Virus record (IMG/VR): IMGVR_UViG_3300031696_000084
Span: 1 to 20,535 of that record
Direction: 5' to 3' (one strand)
Source of the DNA: a virus
DNA: 20,535 nt
This document shows positions 11,797 to 20,020 of this stretch, piece by piece. Each line of letters opens with the position of its first letter. Position 1 is the stretch's first letter. The notes under the pieces were generated by a model. It saw only the letters and a program-made list of their open reading frames with translations. It did not search any database and was not told the origin of the DNA. The position numbers and the translations under genes were made by a program.

Positions 11797-12468
11797 TTAT
11801 CCTATACGACTTGTAAAAAAATGATCGTCTTTGTATTTATAAGGGTCTCCCATAAATAATTGTGGCTCGTTATCTTGCACAGCAATTATAATTAACAATT
11901 GATCTGCCTTTACGCCATACATCTCTTCAAGCATAAACGAATAAGCAGAGCATTGGAGATAATAATCTTTAACCCAATCTCGTTTCTTTGGCTTCATTGA
12001 TGTCTTAAAATCAACGACAGTCAACTGACCTTTGATATCAGCAATACAATCTACCCGACCTGCCAATTTATATACATCACTATACAAAGCGCACTCTTGC
12101 ATATAGACTTTTGTGATTGCTTTATCGAGGATGGGTCTGATTGTGCGGAACATATCAACAGCGTTTGGCATTGCTTTACCAACATAATCTTCTTCATTGT
12201 TGAGATAGTTCTCACAGATGGTATGCATGGAAGTACCACGTGTAGATGCCAGGCGACTAATACGATTGGCTTCTTTTTCGCCAACTCGCTTTCGCCACGC
12301 CATTAATCCTTTTTTCTTTTCTGGATCTTTACCGAGAGCAGTGGTAACTGATTCATACAATTCACCCGAGGGAGTGACATATCGCCTTCCCTCAGGTGTT
12401 GTTGTAGCGTTTAAATCAACAGGTGTGAACCTGTCATCATGAACAAACTTAGTAGTAGATACCTTCAT
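11797..12468 (-). CDS. PD-(D/E)XK exonuclease
   Basis: A RecB/Cas4-like nuclease of 223 aa, probably acting on DNA ends in phage recombination or host DNA breakdown. Motifs in order: RGTSMH (78-83), the helix that positions DNA in RecB-type nucleases; AGRVDCIAD with Asp140; VVDFKTS (151-157), the D-X-K core; and QCSAY (172-176), the usual motif IV Gln/Tyr. The length is normal for a stand-alone phage member. The start overlaps phoH by 20 nt and has no strong ribosome site, so it is probably translated by coupling. Confidence 0.85.
   Translation of the reverse strand: MKVSTTKFVHDDRFTPVDLNATTTPEGRRYVTPSGELYESVTTALGKDPEKKKGLMAWRKRVGEKEANRISRLASTRGTSMHTICENYLNNEEDYVGKAMPNAVDMFRTIRPILDKAITKVYMQECALYSDVYKLAGRVDCIADIKGQLTVVDFKTSMKPKKRDWVKDYYLQCSAYSFMLEEMYGVKADQLLIIIAVQDNEPQLFMGDPYKYKDDHFFTSRIG
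11834..11841 (-). promoter_or_regulatory. Possible late promoter inside the nuclease gene
   Basis: TATAAATA on the minus strand, 42 nt before the ATG of the exported protein at 11792. It could give late expression of the exported-protein/MotA/ExbD-like block separately from the upstream replication genes. It is a chance-prone motif inside coding sequence. Confidence 0.25.
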
Positions 12469-13222
12469 TTAATTTAGCAATAATATACGATTTGACCAAT
12501 TCACTTCGTACAATATCTTCCTCCACAAAATTAACCGTTTTAAAACCTTTTATAGATTTAACAATTTTCATAAAATCAAGAATGCCTTGTCGGTCGCCTG
12601 ATTTTTCTAAATCACTCTGTCTAAAATCACCCGAGAATATAATACGAGTGTTCTCTCCAATACGTGTTACAATAGAATCTAATTCGTGAAATGTGAGGTT
12701 CTGGCATTCATCAACAAGAACAATACAATCACTGAGAGTAATTCCACGAATGAAGGATGTACTGATAAACTCCACCATGTTTTTATTCTTGAAAACATCG
12801 TATGCATCGCCACGCCCAAATAACTCTGAAAATATACTAATGTATGGTAGTTCATATGCTTTCTGCTTCTCTTTTTGACTCCCTGGAAGAAATCCCATGT
12901 CCCTGGTAGGGACTACTGATCGTACAATAACTAGCTTTTGTTTTTTTTCGTTCTGATTCAAAACTTCTTTCATAGCAAGATATGAAGAAATAAATGTCTT
13001 ACCTGTACCAGCCACACCTTGTAGTAGTAAGTGGTTGCCTTGGTCATATTCTCTAAATGTCTTAGATTGATTTGATGTTTTTGGTTGTATTAATCTTAAC
13101 GACATTCCTGCATTTGGTGTTTGATCAGTTCTTTTTTTCTCTTTTCTTTTTTGTTTTTTAGTCTTTTGATTATTAAATTTGACATAATCATCAACGAAAG
13201 CTAAGTTAGAGTTATTATACAT
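12449..13222 (-). CDS. phoH: PhoH-like ATPase
   Basis: A P-loop ATPase of the PhoH family, with a helicase-like core; widespread in marine phages, with an undefined role in RNA metabolism or phosphate stress. The 257-aa protein has a Lys-rich N-terminus (19-32), Walker A GVAGTGKT (69-76), VRSVVPTRDMGFLPG (100-114), Walker B IVLVDECQN (167-175) and SGDFRQ (197-202), all typical. The Walker A lysine and the DE pair are intact. It is part of the long rnh operon, with nuclease genes around it. Confidence 0.93.
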   Translation of the reverse strand: MYNNSNLAFVDDYVKFNNQKTKKQKRKEKKRTDQTPNAGMSLRLIQPKTSNQSKTFREYDQGNHLLLQGVAGTGKTFISSYLAMKEVLNQNEKKQKLVIVRSVVPTRDMGFLPGSQKEKQKAYELPYISIFSELFGRGDAYDVFKNKNMVEFISTSFIRGITLSDCIVLVDECQNLTFHELDSIVTRIGENTRIIFSGDFRQSDLEKSGDRQGILDFMKIVKSIKGFKTVNFVEEDIVRSELVKSYIIAKLNEGIYY

Positions 13223-13249
13223 GAGAAATCCTTAGGTAATGTTAGAGGA

Positions 13250-13573
13250 TCATCGTGTAGTGTCTGCTGCCCTTTTACTTTTCCATTTATCTACTACTTG
13301 ACGGGTTTTCGCTTCTTTAGCAGACTTATCACCGTGTGTACTGGCAAGCTCAGATGTAGGATGAGCTTCCGCAATTCGAGATAGATTTTCTTTCCAACCA
13401 TCGTCCGTGCGCAGTGATTTGCTTGCTGACGTGCCAGCAACAATATTTAATTGGGTTGGGGGTAGTTGTCGGATATGAGGAGAGTTTTCCAATAATGTAC
13501 TGCGCTCGGCAATAGACATCAGGTCTTCCCACTCTTCGCCTGTTTTTTCATTCTTAAAACAATATGTAGGCAT
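13250..13573 (-). CDS. FmdB-like small phage protein
   Basis: A 107-aa protein whose start, MPTYCFKNEKTGEEWEDLMS, resembles the N-terminus of FmdB-type regulatory zinc-ribbon proteins, but the paired cysteines of that family are missing apart from Cys5, so metal binding is doubtful. The rest is polar and helical, with a basic tail (DKWKSKRAADTTR). Similar proteins occur in marine T4-like phages with no known role. AGGAG stands 5 nt before ATG 13573, a strong site. It lies between phoH and the HCDKH protein gene. Confidence 0.65.
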   Translation of the reverse strand: MPTYCFKNEKTGEEWEDLMSIAERSTLLENSPHIRQLPPTQLNIVAGTSASKSLRTDDGWKENLSRIAEAHPTSELASTHGDKSAKEAKTRQVVDKWKSKRAADTTR

Positions 13574-13587
13574 AGTTTCTCCTGTTT

Positions 13588-14139
13588 TTATTTAGTGTTC
13601 CACCAACTTGGAGCAGGGCGACCCTTCTCCCACTTGGCAAAGTTAATCTTATCTGCTTTGTAAAATTGCTGGTATGCTTTTACTGGGTCTTCGATACTCT
13701 CAATATCGGGGTATGCTTTCATCGCTTTTGCGTATTTAGAACGACCAATAGACGGGATATTACGAGGGCATGGAGATAGAATAGTTTGAAGTATTTCCCA
13801 TGAACGATGAATCTTACCGAATCGAAACTCAAACTCTTTTGCAAGTTCACGGAATAGATTATAGTGCCAATGATAATTACCTGCTGATGCCATTGTCCAC
13901 ACAGTACATGGGTGAGCGGCATGAACTGCTTTGTATACTATATTATCATGCTCTGGTAAACGATAATGTTTGACCATACGCTTACCTGATTTAGATGGAG
14001 CAATATACTCTTCACCATCCAAGATACGATGAGCGGTTGATAGCATCTGAGCAGATTCAACAATCATCTTTGGCACATGTTTATCGCAATGCATACGAGC
14101 AGCAACCCCTGGGGATTCATCAAGTACGAAAATATTCAT
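13588..14139 (-). CDS. Conserved phage HCDKH-motif protein
   Basis: A 183-aa protein that I recognise as a conserved family in marine phages but cannot assign a function. It opens MNIFVLDESPGVAARMHCDK, giving HCDKHVPKMIVESAQMLSTA (residues 18-37), then several His/Trp-rich stretches (KHYRLPEHDN, HAAHPCTVW, NYHWHYNLFRELAKEF) and a C-terminal KINFAKWEKGRPAPSWW. The clustered His, Cys and Asp suggest a metal-dependent enzyme or a DNA-binding protein. The start overlaps the stop of the upstream small membrane protein gene (ATGA). Confidence 0.75.
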   Translation of the reverse strand: MNIFVLDESPGVAARMHCDKHVPKMIVESAQMLSTAHRILDGEEYIAPSKSGKRMVKHYRLPEHDNIVYKAVHAAHPCTVWTMASAGNYHWHYNLFRELAKEFEFRFGKIHRSWEILQTILSPCPRNIPSIGRSKYAKAMKAYPDIESIEDPVKAYQQFYKADKINFAKWEKGRPAPSWWNTK

Positions 14140-14342
14140 CTATTAACCTCATTATAAAATTTAGTCCCACTATAAACTTCAACATCACCATCTGGTAATT
14201 CAATCAATCGAATAATATTATCTTCTTCTAATACTGTAAGCGTCGAATCGATAACTTTATAATAAGCGTATTTGTAACCTGCATAAAAGCTAAGACCAAC
14301 AATAGATATCAATAAAGAACCAATCATAAGATCATTATACAT
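14136..14342 (-). CDS. Small single-span membrane protein (68 aa)
   Basis: The function is not recognised. One N-terminal span (about residues 6-24, MIGSLLISIVGLSFYAGYKY) is followed by a short cytoplasmic or periplasmic domain with IIRLIELPDGDVEVYSG, probably a small beta hairpin. It begins 4 nt after the stop of the upstream gene and is coupled to the next. A second Met (residue 6) is an alternative start. Confidence 0.65.
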   Translation of the reverse strand: MYNDLMIGSLLISIVGLSFYAGYKYAYYKVIDSTLTVLEEDNIIRLIELPDGDVEVYSGTKFYNEVNR

Positions 14343-14346
14343 CTTA

Positions 14347-14982
14347 TTACTCCAAAAGTAAAGTGTTTAATTCATCAAAATCCAACATAGTTACATTATC
14401 CGCTTCTGGTGTGTATACACCACCTTTAATTACATTTTTAGGATAACAAAAAAGAAACTTTACATCTGGATTCTGTTCAATCATCCAGCCAAGATAATTC
14501 ATTCGATTGCGAGTGTCGTTTAAGTTTGCTCTTGTATCTAAACCATAACACTCTGTGCCATGGAATACGTTTGATATAGCAATCTTTTCATTCACAACTA
14601 AGAAATCAAACCCAAAAATGTAGATGGATGTATAACCTTTTTTGATTGCTTCATTGATAGCATTCATGCCAGCGTTTGAACGTGGTCGCGCTGGGTTCCA
14701 ATCTTTCTTATCAGATTTACCCCAGTGTAGCTCTACAGGCTCCCACTTCTCATCTTCTGGAGGATTTAAGAATCGATCCTTTGGGAATTTTGACCCTTCA
14801 ATCTCTTTAATGATAGCTTCATCAATAGCAACCAAGTAGTCAGGTAAGATATAATCTTCATAGTCTCTATAGAGAGCATTACAACCAAAAACTGTACCTT
14901 TACCTTTGAGGCTTTCAAGTTTAAATTTTTCTCTCGAACTTCCGTTCCCTATCACGTATGCCGTCTTCAGTACGTTCTTCAT
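14347..14982 (-). CDS. Putative nucleotide-sugar/glycan enzyme, Rossmann-like
   Basis: A 211-aa protein starting with a nucleotide-binding type loop, AYVIGNGSSREKF (8-20), then GTVFGCNALYRDY, PDYLVAIDEAII and, later, SNAGMNAINEAIKKGYTSIY leading into IFGFDF. This layout is seen in DUF115/MptE-like and related glycosyltransferase-type proteins of phages, where the neighbours are often glycan genes. The exact reaction is unknown. The first 62 nt overlap the end of the small basic gene at 14921, a longer overlap than elsewhere, so a later start (GTG at residue 10) is possible but would cut the loop. Confidence 0.6.
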   Translation of the reverse strand: MKNVLKTAYVIGNGSSREKFKLESLKGKGTVFGCNALYRDYEDYILPDYLVAIDEAIIKEIEGSKFPKDRFLNPPEDEKWEPVELHWGKSDKKDWNPARPRSNAGMNAINEAIKKGYTSIYIFGFDFLVVNEKIAISNVFHGTECYGLDTRANLNDTRNRMNYLGWMIEQNPDVKFLFCYPKNVIKGGVYTPEADNVTMLDFDELNTLLLE

Positions 14983-15097
14983 TATGAATCATCTCTTTTC
15001 GTTTATCTTTACGCTGAGTGAATTTTGTTTTTTGAGAAACATTAGTGGAATGATCATCATCCCATTCGTCTTTTGTTCTACGATATGTCTTACCCAT
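14921..15097 (-). CDS. Small highly charged protein (58 aa)
   Basis: The function is not recognised. It begins MGKTYRRTKDEWDDDHSTNV and is almost entirely charged to the end (RKDKRKEM, IRDRERKFERKI), so it is probably disordered or helical and may bind nucleic acid. The frame is open further upstream, but that part lies within the gene 15090-15542 and reads as a shadow, so I chose ATG 15095-15097, with AAAGG a few bases in front and an 8-nt overlap with the previous gene. Confidence 0.65.
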   Translation of the reverse strand: MGKTYRRTKDEWDDDHSTNVSQKTKFTQRKDKRKEMIHNEERTEDGIRDRERKFERKI

Positions 15098-15542
15098 TTG
15101 CCTTTTCTTTTTCCACCCAAGTTGAAGCCAAAGCTGGCCAAGCTTCTTCAAACAGTTTACGAGTGATACCTTTATATGGCATCTTCTTATCTTTAATCGA
15201 AATGACAAATTTAGCATCATCTGGATCAAGAGACTCTAAGAAGTTCACAAACTGCACTTCTCTTATATGTGGATTCATAGTAGGATATGGACCACTCTCA
15301 ATAAACACACCAAACTTACGCATATTAGCATAGAGAGTCATTTCAAATCCCTGTGCTTTTGTTGCTGGTCTGTATGGTGGTGTGCCTTCTGGCAATAGAA
15401 ACTTTAAGTTTGGATTGAAGCAAAGATCAACAAGATTCTCTAAGACAATGTTATGCTCACTGCGCAACATATCAATCTTATCTTTCCTGCTTGATAGCTT
15501 CGATACTTTGGTAAGCAATTCTGAAATGCTATATTTGTACAT
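15090..15542 (-). CDS. Conserved T4-like phage protein (DUF6433-like)
   Basis: A 150-aa protein, mostly helical at the N-terminus (ISELLTKVSKLSSRKDKIDM), then LCFNPNLKFLLPEGTPPYRP and a C-terminal part with ESLDPDDAKFVISIKDKKM and GITRKLFEEAWPAL. I know this arrangement from a conserved family in T4-like phages of cyanobacteria and pelagic bacteria (I believe DUF6433); no function is established. It starts directly after the stop of the preceding small gene, within the rnh operon, which suggests a role in replication or DNA metabolism. Confidence 0.7.
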   Translation of the reverse strand: MYKYSISELLTKVSKLSSRKDKIDMLRSEHNIVLENLVDLCFNPNLKFLLPEGTPPYRPATKAQGFEMTLYANMRKFGVFIESGPYPTMNPHIREVQFVNFLESLDPDDAKFVISIKDKKMPYKGITRKLFEEAWPALASTWVEKEKANG

Positions 15543-15716
15543 TTAGATTTTCTCTCTAATATTATTTTCTATTTCTTCTACCCTGCGCTCAAGAACGCTG
15601 ACAGCAGTGCGGAGATTACCCGTATCTTGATCGGTATATCTATCTTTAATAATACCAATTTCACGTTCAAGTATACGCATGTGTATCAAATCATCATAGT
15701 CTCGTGTGTAGTTCAT
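15543..15716 (-). CDS. Small coiled-coil protein (57 aa)
   Basis: The function is not recognised. MNYTRDYDDLIHMRILEREI is followed by a charged helix with VSVLERRVEEIENNIREKI, a probable coiled coil. A GTG at 15734 opens the frame, but AAGGA lies about 10 nt before ATG 15714-15716, which I chose. It lies between rnh and the DUF6433-like gene. Confidence 0.62.
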   Translation of the reverse strand: MNYTRDYDDLIHMRILEREIGIIKDRYTDQDTGNLRTAVSVLERRVEEIENNIREKI

Positions 15717-15736
15717 TGCATTAATATCCTTCACAG

Positions 15737-16606
15737 TTAAAAGTCATGGATGACATTCATCATATTCTTCATTTTATTCTTAACAAAATAGTTAAAAATT
15801 TTACTTCTTTCGTTTAATTTATAATTGTCATAGATTTCATTTGTCTGTTCAATTATATTTTCAGGAATAAAATCAAGATCAACTAACTGTTGATTGCGAC
15901 GATAGTTACGTAGCATACGCTCATCACAGAATTCTTCTGGATCTTTACCATTCCAAGCATCAACCTTTTTAGTAGCAAGAGGTGTCTGACGTTTGCCTGT
16001 AACGAACACATCATCGGCTGATAAGAAGTTAGGAACACCATCACCTCTGTCGCCTCTGAGAATATGCTCATGCACGTAACGAGCAGGATTACTGCATGTT
16101 ACATACTTCTTACCCATAGGGCTATACTGCTCTACATTAGCGTACTTTTGTAGCTGCGCGAAGTCTTTATCTGAAGATAAGATTAAAATAGGCTCGGCTG
16201 AACCATTCATAATACCAAGATGACCAAAACGATGACAGAGTGTACCGATAACATCATCAGCTTCTGCATGTGGTACTTGAATTACTTTGTAGGGGAATTC
16301 CGAACGAATATCATCACGAATACCATTGAGTATTGTGAAGATCATATTCCAGTCAAGAGCAGACTCATCACGATCTTTTTTACGATGAATTTTGTAATAG
16401 GGATAAAGTTCTCTACGCCAGTAATCTTTGTCATCACAACAAATAACTAACTCGCCATATTTCTTACCGAACTTTGCACGATACATCCTAAGAGAATTAA
16501 GTACCATATGACGAATAAGGTCTTCTTCAGGTTGTATATTCTTTTTACCTCCAATCTGCATCATCAGATTAGAGATCATCACTTGATTTAAGTCAACTAA
16601 TATCAT
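15737..16606 (-). CDS. rnh: RNase H / 5'-3' exonuclease, T4 type
   Basis: T4 RNase H removes RNA primers from lagging-strand fragments; it belongs to the FEN1/5'-3' exonuclease family. This 289-aa protein (T4: 305) has the acidic metal sites in order: VDLNQ with Asp5, CCDDKDYWRRELYPYYK (56-72), EADDVIG (115-121), SSDKDFAQLQ (144-153) and GDRGDGVPN (185-193). The C-terminus (KLNERSKIFNYFVKNKMKNM) parallels the T4 end. In T4 rnh is close to 33 and 59; here 14 kb of other genes separates them. It heads the long operon running to 9925, behind the promoter at 16642-16670. Confidence 0.93.
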   Translation of the reverse strand: MILVDLNQVMISNLMMQIGGKKNIQPEEDLIRHMVLNSLRMYRAKFGKKYGELVICCDDKDYWRRELYPYYKIHRKKDRDESALDWNMIFTILNGIRDDIRSEFPYKVIQVPHAEADDVIGTLCHRFGHLGIMNGSAEPILILSSDKDFAQLQKYANVEQYSPMGKKYVTCSNPARYVHEHILRGDRGDGVPNFLSADDVFVTGKRQTPLATKKVDAWNGKDPEEFCDERMLRNYRRNQQLVDLDFIPENIIEQTNEIYDNYKLNERSKIFNYFVKNKMKNMMNVIHDF

Positions 16607-16641
16607 AATTTTTCACTCAGTTAATTTCAATTTATAGTACT

Positions 16642-16670
16642 ATTATATATCATTTTTAATAATAAGTCAA
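16642..16670 (-). promoter_or_regulatory. Promoter of the long rnh operon
   Basis: TTGACT (16665-16670), a 17-nt spacer and consensus TATAAT (16642-16647) on the minus strand. The -35 contains the TGA stop (16667-16669) of the upstream gene. Confidence 0.8.
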
Positions 16671-17005
16671 TCTAAATCTGGCAATTCATCATCAGTTTCT
16701 ATGATTTCTATCATTTCATCGATATGTTTTGCTAATGGATGATCCATACTCATACTTTTATACAAACAATACCTCAGAGTTTCTACGGTATATGTAAAGT
16801 ATGTAATGAAGTTTTCGTCCATTATCTCAAAGCCATGACCACCTAGTTTGTTATATAATGAATGTGAATAGTGATCACATATGTGGTCGATGTATTCTTT
16901 CTTGTTTTTGTCGAAATAAGCACCAAGCTCCTCCTCAGAACGAGGAGGAGCTGAACCTATATCATCATTCAGCGTTGGAAATTTTATTACATTGTTTGCT
17001 GTCAT
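16667..17005 (-). CDS. Conserved phage protein with VIKFP start (112 aa)
   Basis: The function is not recognised. It has MTANNVIKFP at the N-terminus, a polar stretch with a Pro-Pro-Arg, then a helical domain (EEELGAYFDKNKKEYIDHIC, YFTYTVETLRYCLYKSM) and a very acidic tail ending DDELPDLD. Proteins with a V(I/V)KFP start and helical core occur in marine T4-like phages. Its ATG overlaps the stop of the 17002-18147 gene, and its stop lies in the -35 of the rnh promoter. Confidence 0.68.
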   Translation of the reverse strand: MTANNVIKFPTLNDDIGSAPPRSEEELGAYFDKNKKEYIDHICDHYSHSLYNKLGGHGFEIMDENFITYFTYTVETLRYCLYKSMSMDHPLAKHIDEMIEIIETDDELPDLD

Positions 17006-18147
17006 TTTACCACACGAAGTAATATCGTCTCTCCATTGATTCTTCCATTAGGCTTTGATGGCTTACTACTTATTTCATCTATCAACTTACGAAGAATCAA
17101 TTTACCACCATCTAACAATCGAGGTAAAACTTGCTCAGGTTTTCTTAGTTTTTTACACACAGACAAATCCTCGTCATAACCTTTTATACTGGTACCTTTA
17201 ATTGAAAGACCAGTTGGTCCAAGAGCATCATACCTTTGGAGTGTACGATATTTAGTGTTAAAAACCCATAGCTGTTTGCAACCAACAATCAGAGCAGGGT
17301 TAATACTTACTAACTTGAACTCTTTGTTTTCTTTTGCGTATTTTATACGAGCAACTTGTTTCTCAACAGACGCTGGTTTTTTTATTCGAGTCTTACGAAC
17401 TGTTTTCTGGTTCGAACTCCACGTATCACAATCATTGATGATGCTGCTTAGAAACTCAACAAACTTTTTAACTTGAGCAGGTTTCATATAAGAATAACCT
17501 TCAACGAGTTGCTCATCGGATGAAGGATGTACCAATTTCGACGTTTCAATTTGAGCTAACTCATCGCGCCATGGCACATAATACTCACCAATAGCATTCG
17601 CTTGTTGAGATTTTACATTGTTTGCCATAAGCCATTTGTACATATCAAAATCAGACTTATAGCCACCTTCAGAAAACAAATCAACTTGCTCTTCAATATC
17701 ACCAATATAATCACTAATCTGATCACGAATACGGTCTTGAATAGAAACGACTGGTTTTTTAATTGTTTCTATCGGAGTCTCTTCAATAGCAGTCTTACCG
17801 ACTTCTTCAAGTTCATTCCACTTACCTTCTAACCAATCAATTGTTTCTTGATCAAAAGAACCACCACGATTCATAACATAACAGTATTTACCTACTGTCA
17901 TAAAATTATATGGTTGAATCGAAGAATACTTAAACTTCCGCATTTGTTCTTTACGAAGTTTCTTGCTGTATTTAATAGCTTCGTCTTTATAATCTTTGAT
18001 TGAAGTATTAGCACCCATCCAAACGAAACTCCAATGTTTAGACATTGAATAGTTTTCAAATTCTGGATTGATTTCCAACCAAACAGGTGCATTTGGATCA
18101 ACTCGGCGAGTAACTTTTTTCTTTTTACGACTAGTAGATAAGTTCAT
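17002..18147 (-). CDS. Large conserved phage protein of unknown function
   Basis: A 381-aa protein that I do not recognise beyond being of phage type. It begins with a basic stretch (MNLSTSRKKKKVTRRV), has a WLEINPEFENYSMSKHWSFV segment, a middle helical region with IRDQISDYIGDIEEQVDLFS, a SYMKPAQVKKFVEFLSSII segment, a second basic stretch (RKTRIKKPA) and a beta-rich C-terminal part with LWVFNTKYRTLQRYDA and GTSIKGYD. The basic patches suggest nucleic acid binding. ATG 18145-18147 (GGAG at 7 nt, ATGA overlap with the upstream stop) is preferred over the codon at 18171. Confidence 0.75.
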   Translation of the reverse strand: MNLSTSRKKKKVTRRVDPNAPVWLEINPEFENYSMSKHWSFVWMGANTSIKDYKDEAIKYSKKLRKEQMRKFKYSSIQPYNFMTVGKYCYVMNRGGSFDQETIDWLEGKWNELEEVGKTAIEETPIETIKKPVVSIQDRIRDQISDYIGDIEEQVDLFSEGGYKSDFDMYKWLMANNVKSQQANAIGEYYVPWRDELAQIETSKLVHPSSDEQLVEGYSYMKPAQVKKFVEFLSSIINDCDTWSSNQKTVRKTRIKKPASVEKQVARIKYAKENKEFKLVSINPALIVGCKQLWVFNTKYRTLQRYDALGPTGLSIKGTSIKGYDEDLSVCKKLRKPEQVLPRLLDGGKLILRKLIDEISSKPSKPNGRINGETILLRVVK

Positions 18148-18326
18148 TTTACTGCTCCGTTCTTGATACATTTACGCCAAAACTCACGAGCTTCTTCAAC
18201 CAGCATATCAGCTTGGATACCAAGATACTCACCATCGTGAATCTGCTCAACGAAAACCAAAGTCCCGTCTGACCATGGTCTAAAATTGGTTACTGTACCT
18301 GTTTCGATATTTTTTAGTGTAAACAT
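18144..18326 (-). CDS. Small hypothetical protein (60 aa)
   Basis: The function is not recognised. MFTLKNIETGTVTNFRPWSD followed by LVFVEQIHDGEYLGIQADML and a short helix with FWRKCIK suggests a small beta domain closed by a helix. AAGGAA stands 6 nt before ATG 18326. It has its own promoter and is coupled to the large downstream gene. Confidence 0.68.
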   Translation of the reverse strand: MFTLKNIETGTVTNFRPWSDGTLVFVEQIHDGEYLGIQADMLVEEAREFWRKCIKNGAVK

Positions 18327-18359
18327 TATCTATTCCTTGTTTAATCATTCATTATACTA

Positions 18360-18388
18360 ATAATACTACATATAATTAAATAAGTCAA
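18360..18388 (-). promoter_or_regulatory. Sigma70-like promoter
   Basis: TTGACT... read as TTGACT (18383-18388), a 17-nt spacer and TATTAT (18360-18365) on the minus strand, 34 nt before the ATG at 18326. It lies in the 110-nt gap after the glycosyltransferase gene, which holds nothing else. Confidence 0.68.
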
Positions 18389-18436
18389 CAAGTTTCTTTG
18401 TTTTAATAAAAAAAAGATTTGTTTAATATCAATGAC

Positions 18437-19408
18437 TTACAGATTCCTCAACATATTATTCCATTCAATCATACGTGCATCCCATGAATAGAAGTTATCC
18501 ACAAAGATTTTCTGGAAGTTTAGTTTATCCATATGCCGAGGATTATGATAGTCTGCAATTGCGGCATCAAGTAATTGTAGATGTCGATTGGCATGCATTG
18601 TTGGATCTTCATGCCACTGATAGATAAGACCAAAGTCATTTACAGTTTCGGCTAGAGCAGCGTAATTAGGGCATACAACAGCACACCGAGCACTCATTGC
18701 TTCAATAGCAGCAATACAAGATGTTTCTTGCCATATAGATGGATAAGCAAAGATATGAGCTTTCTTCAATGCTTCACGAATTTCATCATTAGGAACAGAC
18801 CCATGATACTCAATACCAGGATGCGCTTTACATTTATCAAATATCTCTTGATATTGTTCATCTCGCTGCGGCCAACCATATATGTTAAAAGAAGAGTAAA
18901 CATCAAGATGGATTTTATCACCCCATTTGTTATGCAATACTTCATATACAGGAAGAAGAAGTTCAAGCCCACGATGAGGTGTTGTATGATAGATCAAATT
19001 AATTGGTCCATCCATATCTTTTTCATGTGCTTCAATAGGCTCAATAGCATTCCTTAATATTATAGATTCACTATAAGGAACACCATGACGCATATTGTAT
19101 GTTTGGAACTGCCAGTTAGATACAAACACTAACTTTTCAAACCTTGCACGAGAGTCTGGGTCTTTCAGATGCACTGCTTCAGGATCATCAGCTAAGTCAT
19201 GAAGAACTAAAATATTCTTCTTGTCTTTACTTACATTACGAACCCGCGAATGAATGATATTGAATTGATTAAGAAGGTCATCATCGAGACGATCAATAAT
19301 GCCTTGCTTCATCATTTCAGTACCACCTTTAGCATCGATCACATTACCATCATCATCAATAGTACCTGTGGTGGTTTCTTTCTCGATACCTGTTACCTTG
19401 AACTTCAT
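18437..19408 (-). CDS. GT-B glycosyltransferase (GT4-like)
   Basis: A 323-aa glycosyltransferase that would transfer a sugar from a nucleotide donor. The C-terminal donor domain shows NLIYHTTPHRGLELLLPVYE (137-156), the strand-loop typical of the GT4 fold, IEYHGSVPNDEIREALKKAH (199-218), and AYPSIWQETSCIAAIEAMSA (221-240) containing the E-x7-E motif (Glu228 and Glu236). The N-terminal acceptor domain is short and begins with an acidic linker. Phage enzymes of this kind decorate DNA or virion proteins, or modify host glycans; which applies is not visible. The ATG overlaps the upstream stop (TAATG). Confidence 0.88.
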   Translation of the reverse strand: MKFKVTGIEKETTTGTIDDDGNVIDAKGGTEMMKQGIIDRLDDDLLNQFNIIHSRVRNVSKDKKNILVLHDLADDPEAVHLKDPDSRARFEKLVFVSNWQFQTYNMRHGVPYSESIILRNAIEPIEAHEKDMDGPINLIYHTTPHRGLELLLPVYEVLHNKWGDKIHLDVYSSFNIYGWPQRDEQYQEIFDKCKAHPGIEYHGSVPNDEIREALKKAHIFAYPSIWQETSCIAAIEAMSARCAVVCPNYAALAETVNDFGLIYQWHEDPTMHANRHLQLLDAAIADYHNPRHMDKLNFQKIFVDNFYSWDARMIEWNNMLRNL

Positions 19409-19683
19409 TATAATACCTTAATCCCTTTTACTGAATCAACACGGAATGAACGCCATGCGCTCTTATCAATATCCCACACAGGAAGAACCTGCTCATTAAC
19501 ATCACGAACTTTTTTCTGACTAAGTGGGTCTGTGTTGGTGGCTGCAGGCACAATACTTTTTTGTAATGTACATTTCATTAATCGCTCAGTACCATCTTTT
19601 TTTGTAAATGTTACTTCCGCAACATCAAAAGTTAAAACACTAATCATTCCATCACGAGTTATGCTATCTAAACCAATTACCAT
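19408..19683 (-). CDS. SH3-barrel phage protein (DUF2693-like)
   Basis: A 91-aa protein with the pattern of a small family in T4-like phages: FDVAEVTFTKKDGTERLMKC followed by TLQKSIVPAA, then LPVWDIDKSAWRSFRVDSVK. The alternating beta strands and the WRSFRVDSV ending fit an SH3-like barrel (DUF2693-type). The role is unknown; a nucleic-acid or protein adaptor is plausible. AGGATAA precedes ATG 19683. It is co-transcribed with the glycosyltransferase. Confidence 0.75.
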   Translation of the reverse strand: MVIGLDSITRDGMISVLTFDVAEVTFTKKDGTERLMKCTLQKSIVPAATNTDPLSQKKVRDVNEQVLPVWDIDKSAWRSFRVDSVKGIKVL

Positions 19684-19689
19684 AATATA

Positions 19690-19959
19690 TTATCCTTGTG
19701 TTTTCATCATATAGCCCTTGCCTGGAACACCCCAGACATCACGAGCATCGACACGAACAAATGGCATCTTACCAGCATCACCACCTTTGTTCGGAACGGT
19801 GAGCATTACTTTTTTACCTGCTGCCCAAGCTTTTATTTGATTGTTCATACGCAATAGAGGGTTGGACATATACTCTCTGCGTACTGCTTTTTGAGTGTGT
19901 TTTGACACACTTCGACGTTCACCTTTACTTGTTTGGCTTGTCCGTGATTTTTGTCCCAT
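19690..19959 (-). CDS. Small basic conserved phage protein (89 aa)
   Basis: The function is not recognised. The first 40 residues are Ser/Arg/Lys-rich (MGQKSRTSQTSKGERRSVSK), then MSNPLLRMNNQIKAWAAGKK and a Gly-rich C-terminal part with FVRVDARDVWGVPGKGY. Basic N-termini of this kind bind nucleic acid. I know comparable conserved hypothetical proteins from marine T4-like phages. It leads the operon to the DUF2693-like and glycosyltransferase genes behind the promoter at 19992-20020; GGAG lies 6 nt before the ATG. Confidence 0.72.
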   Translation of the reverse strand: MGQKSRTSQTSKGERRSVSKHTQKAVRREYMSNPLLRMNNQIKAWAAGKKVMLTVPNKGGDAGKMPFVRVDARDVWGVPGKGYMMKTQG

Positions 19960-19991
19960 ATTATATTCTCCTCACTTGTTCATTATTATTA

Positions 19992-20020
19992 ATAATACCG
20001 CATATCTTTAAAGAAGTCAA
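19992..20020 (-). promoter_or_regulatory. Sigma70-like promoter of the glycosyltransferase operon
   Basis: TTGACT (20015-20020), a 17-nt spacer and TATTAT (19992-19997) on the minus strand, 33 nt before ATG 19959. Confidence 0.7.
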
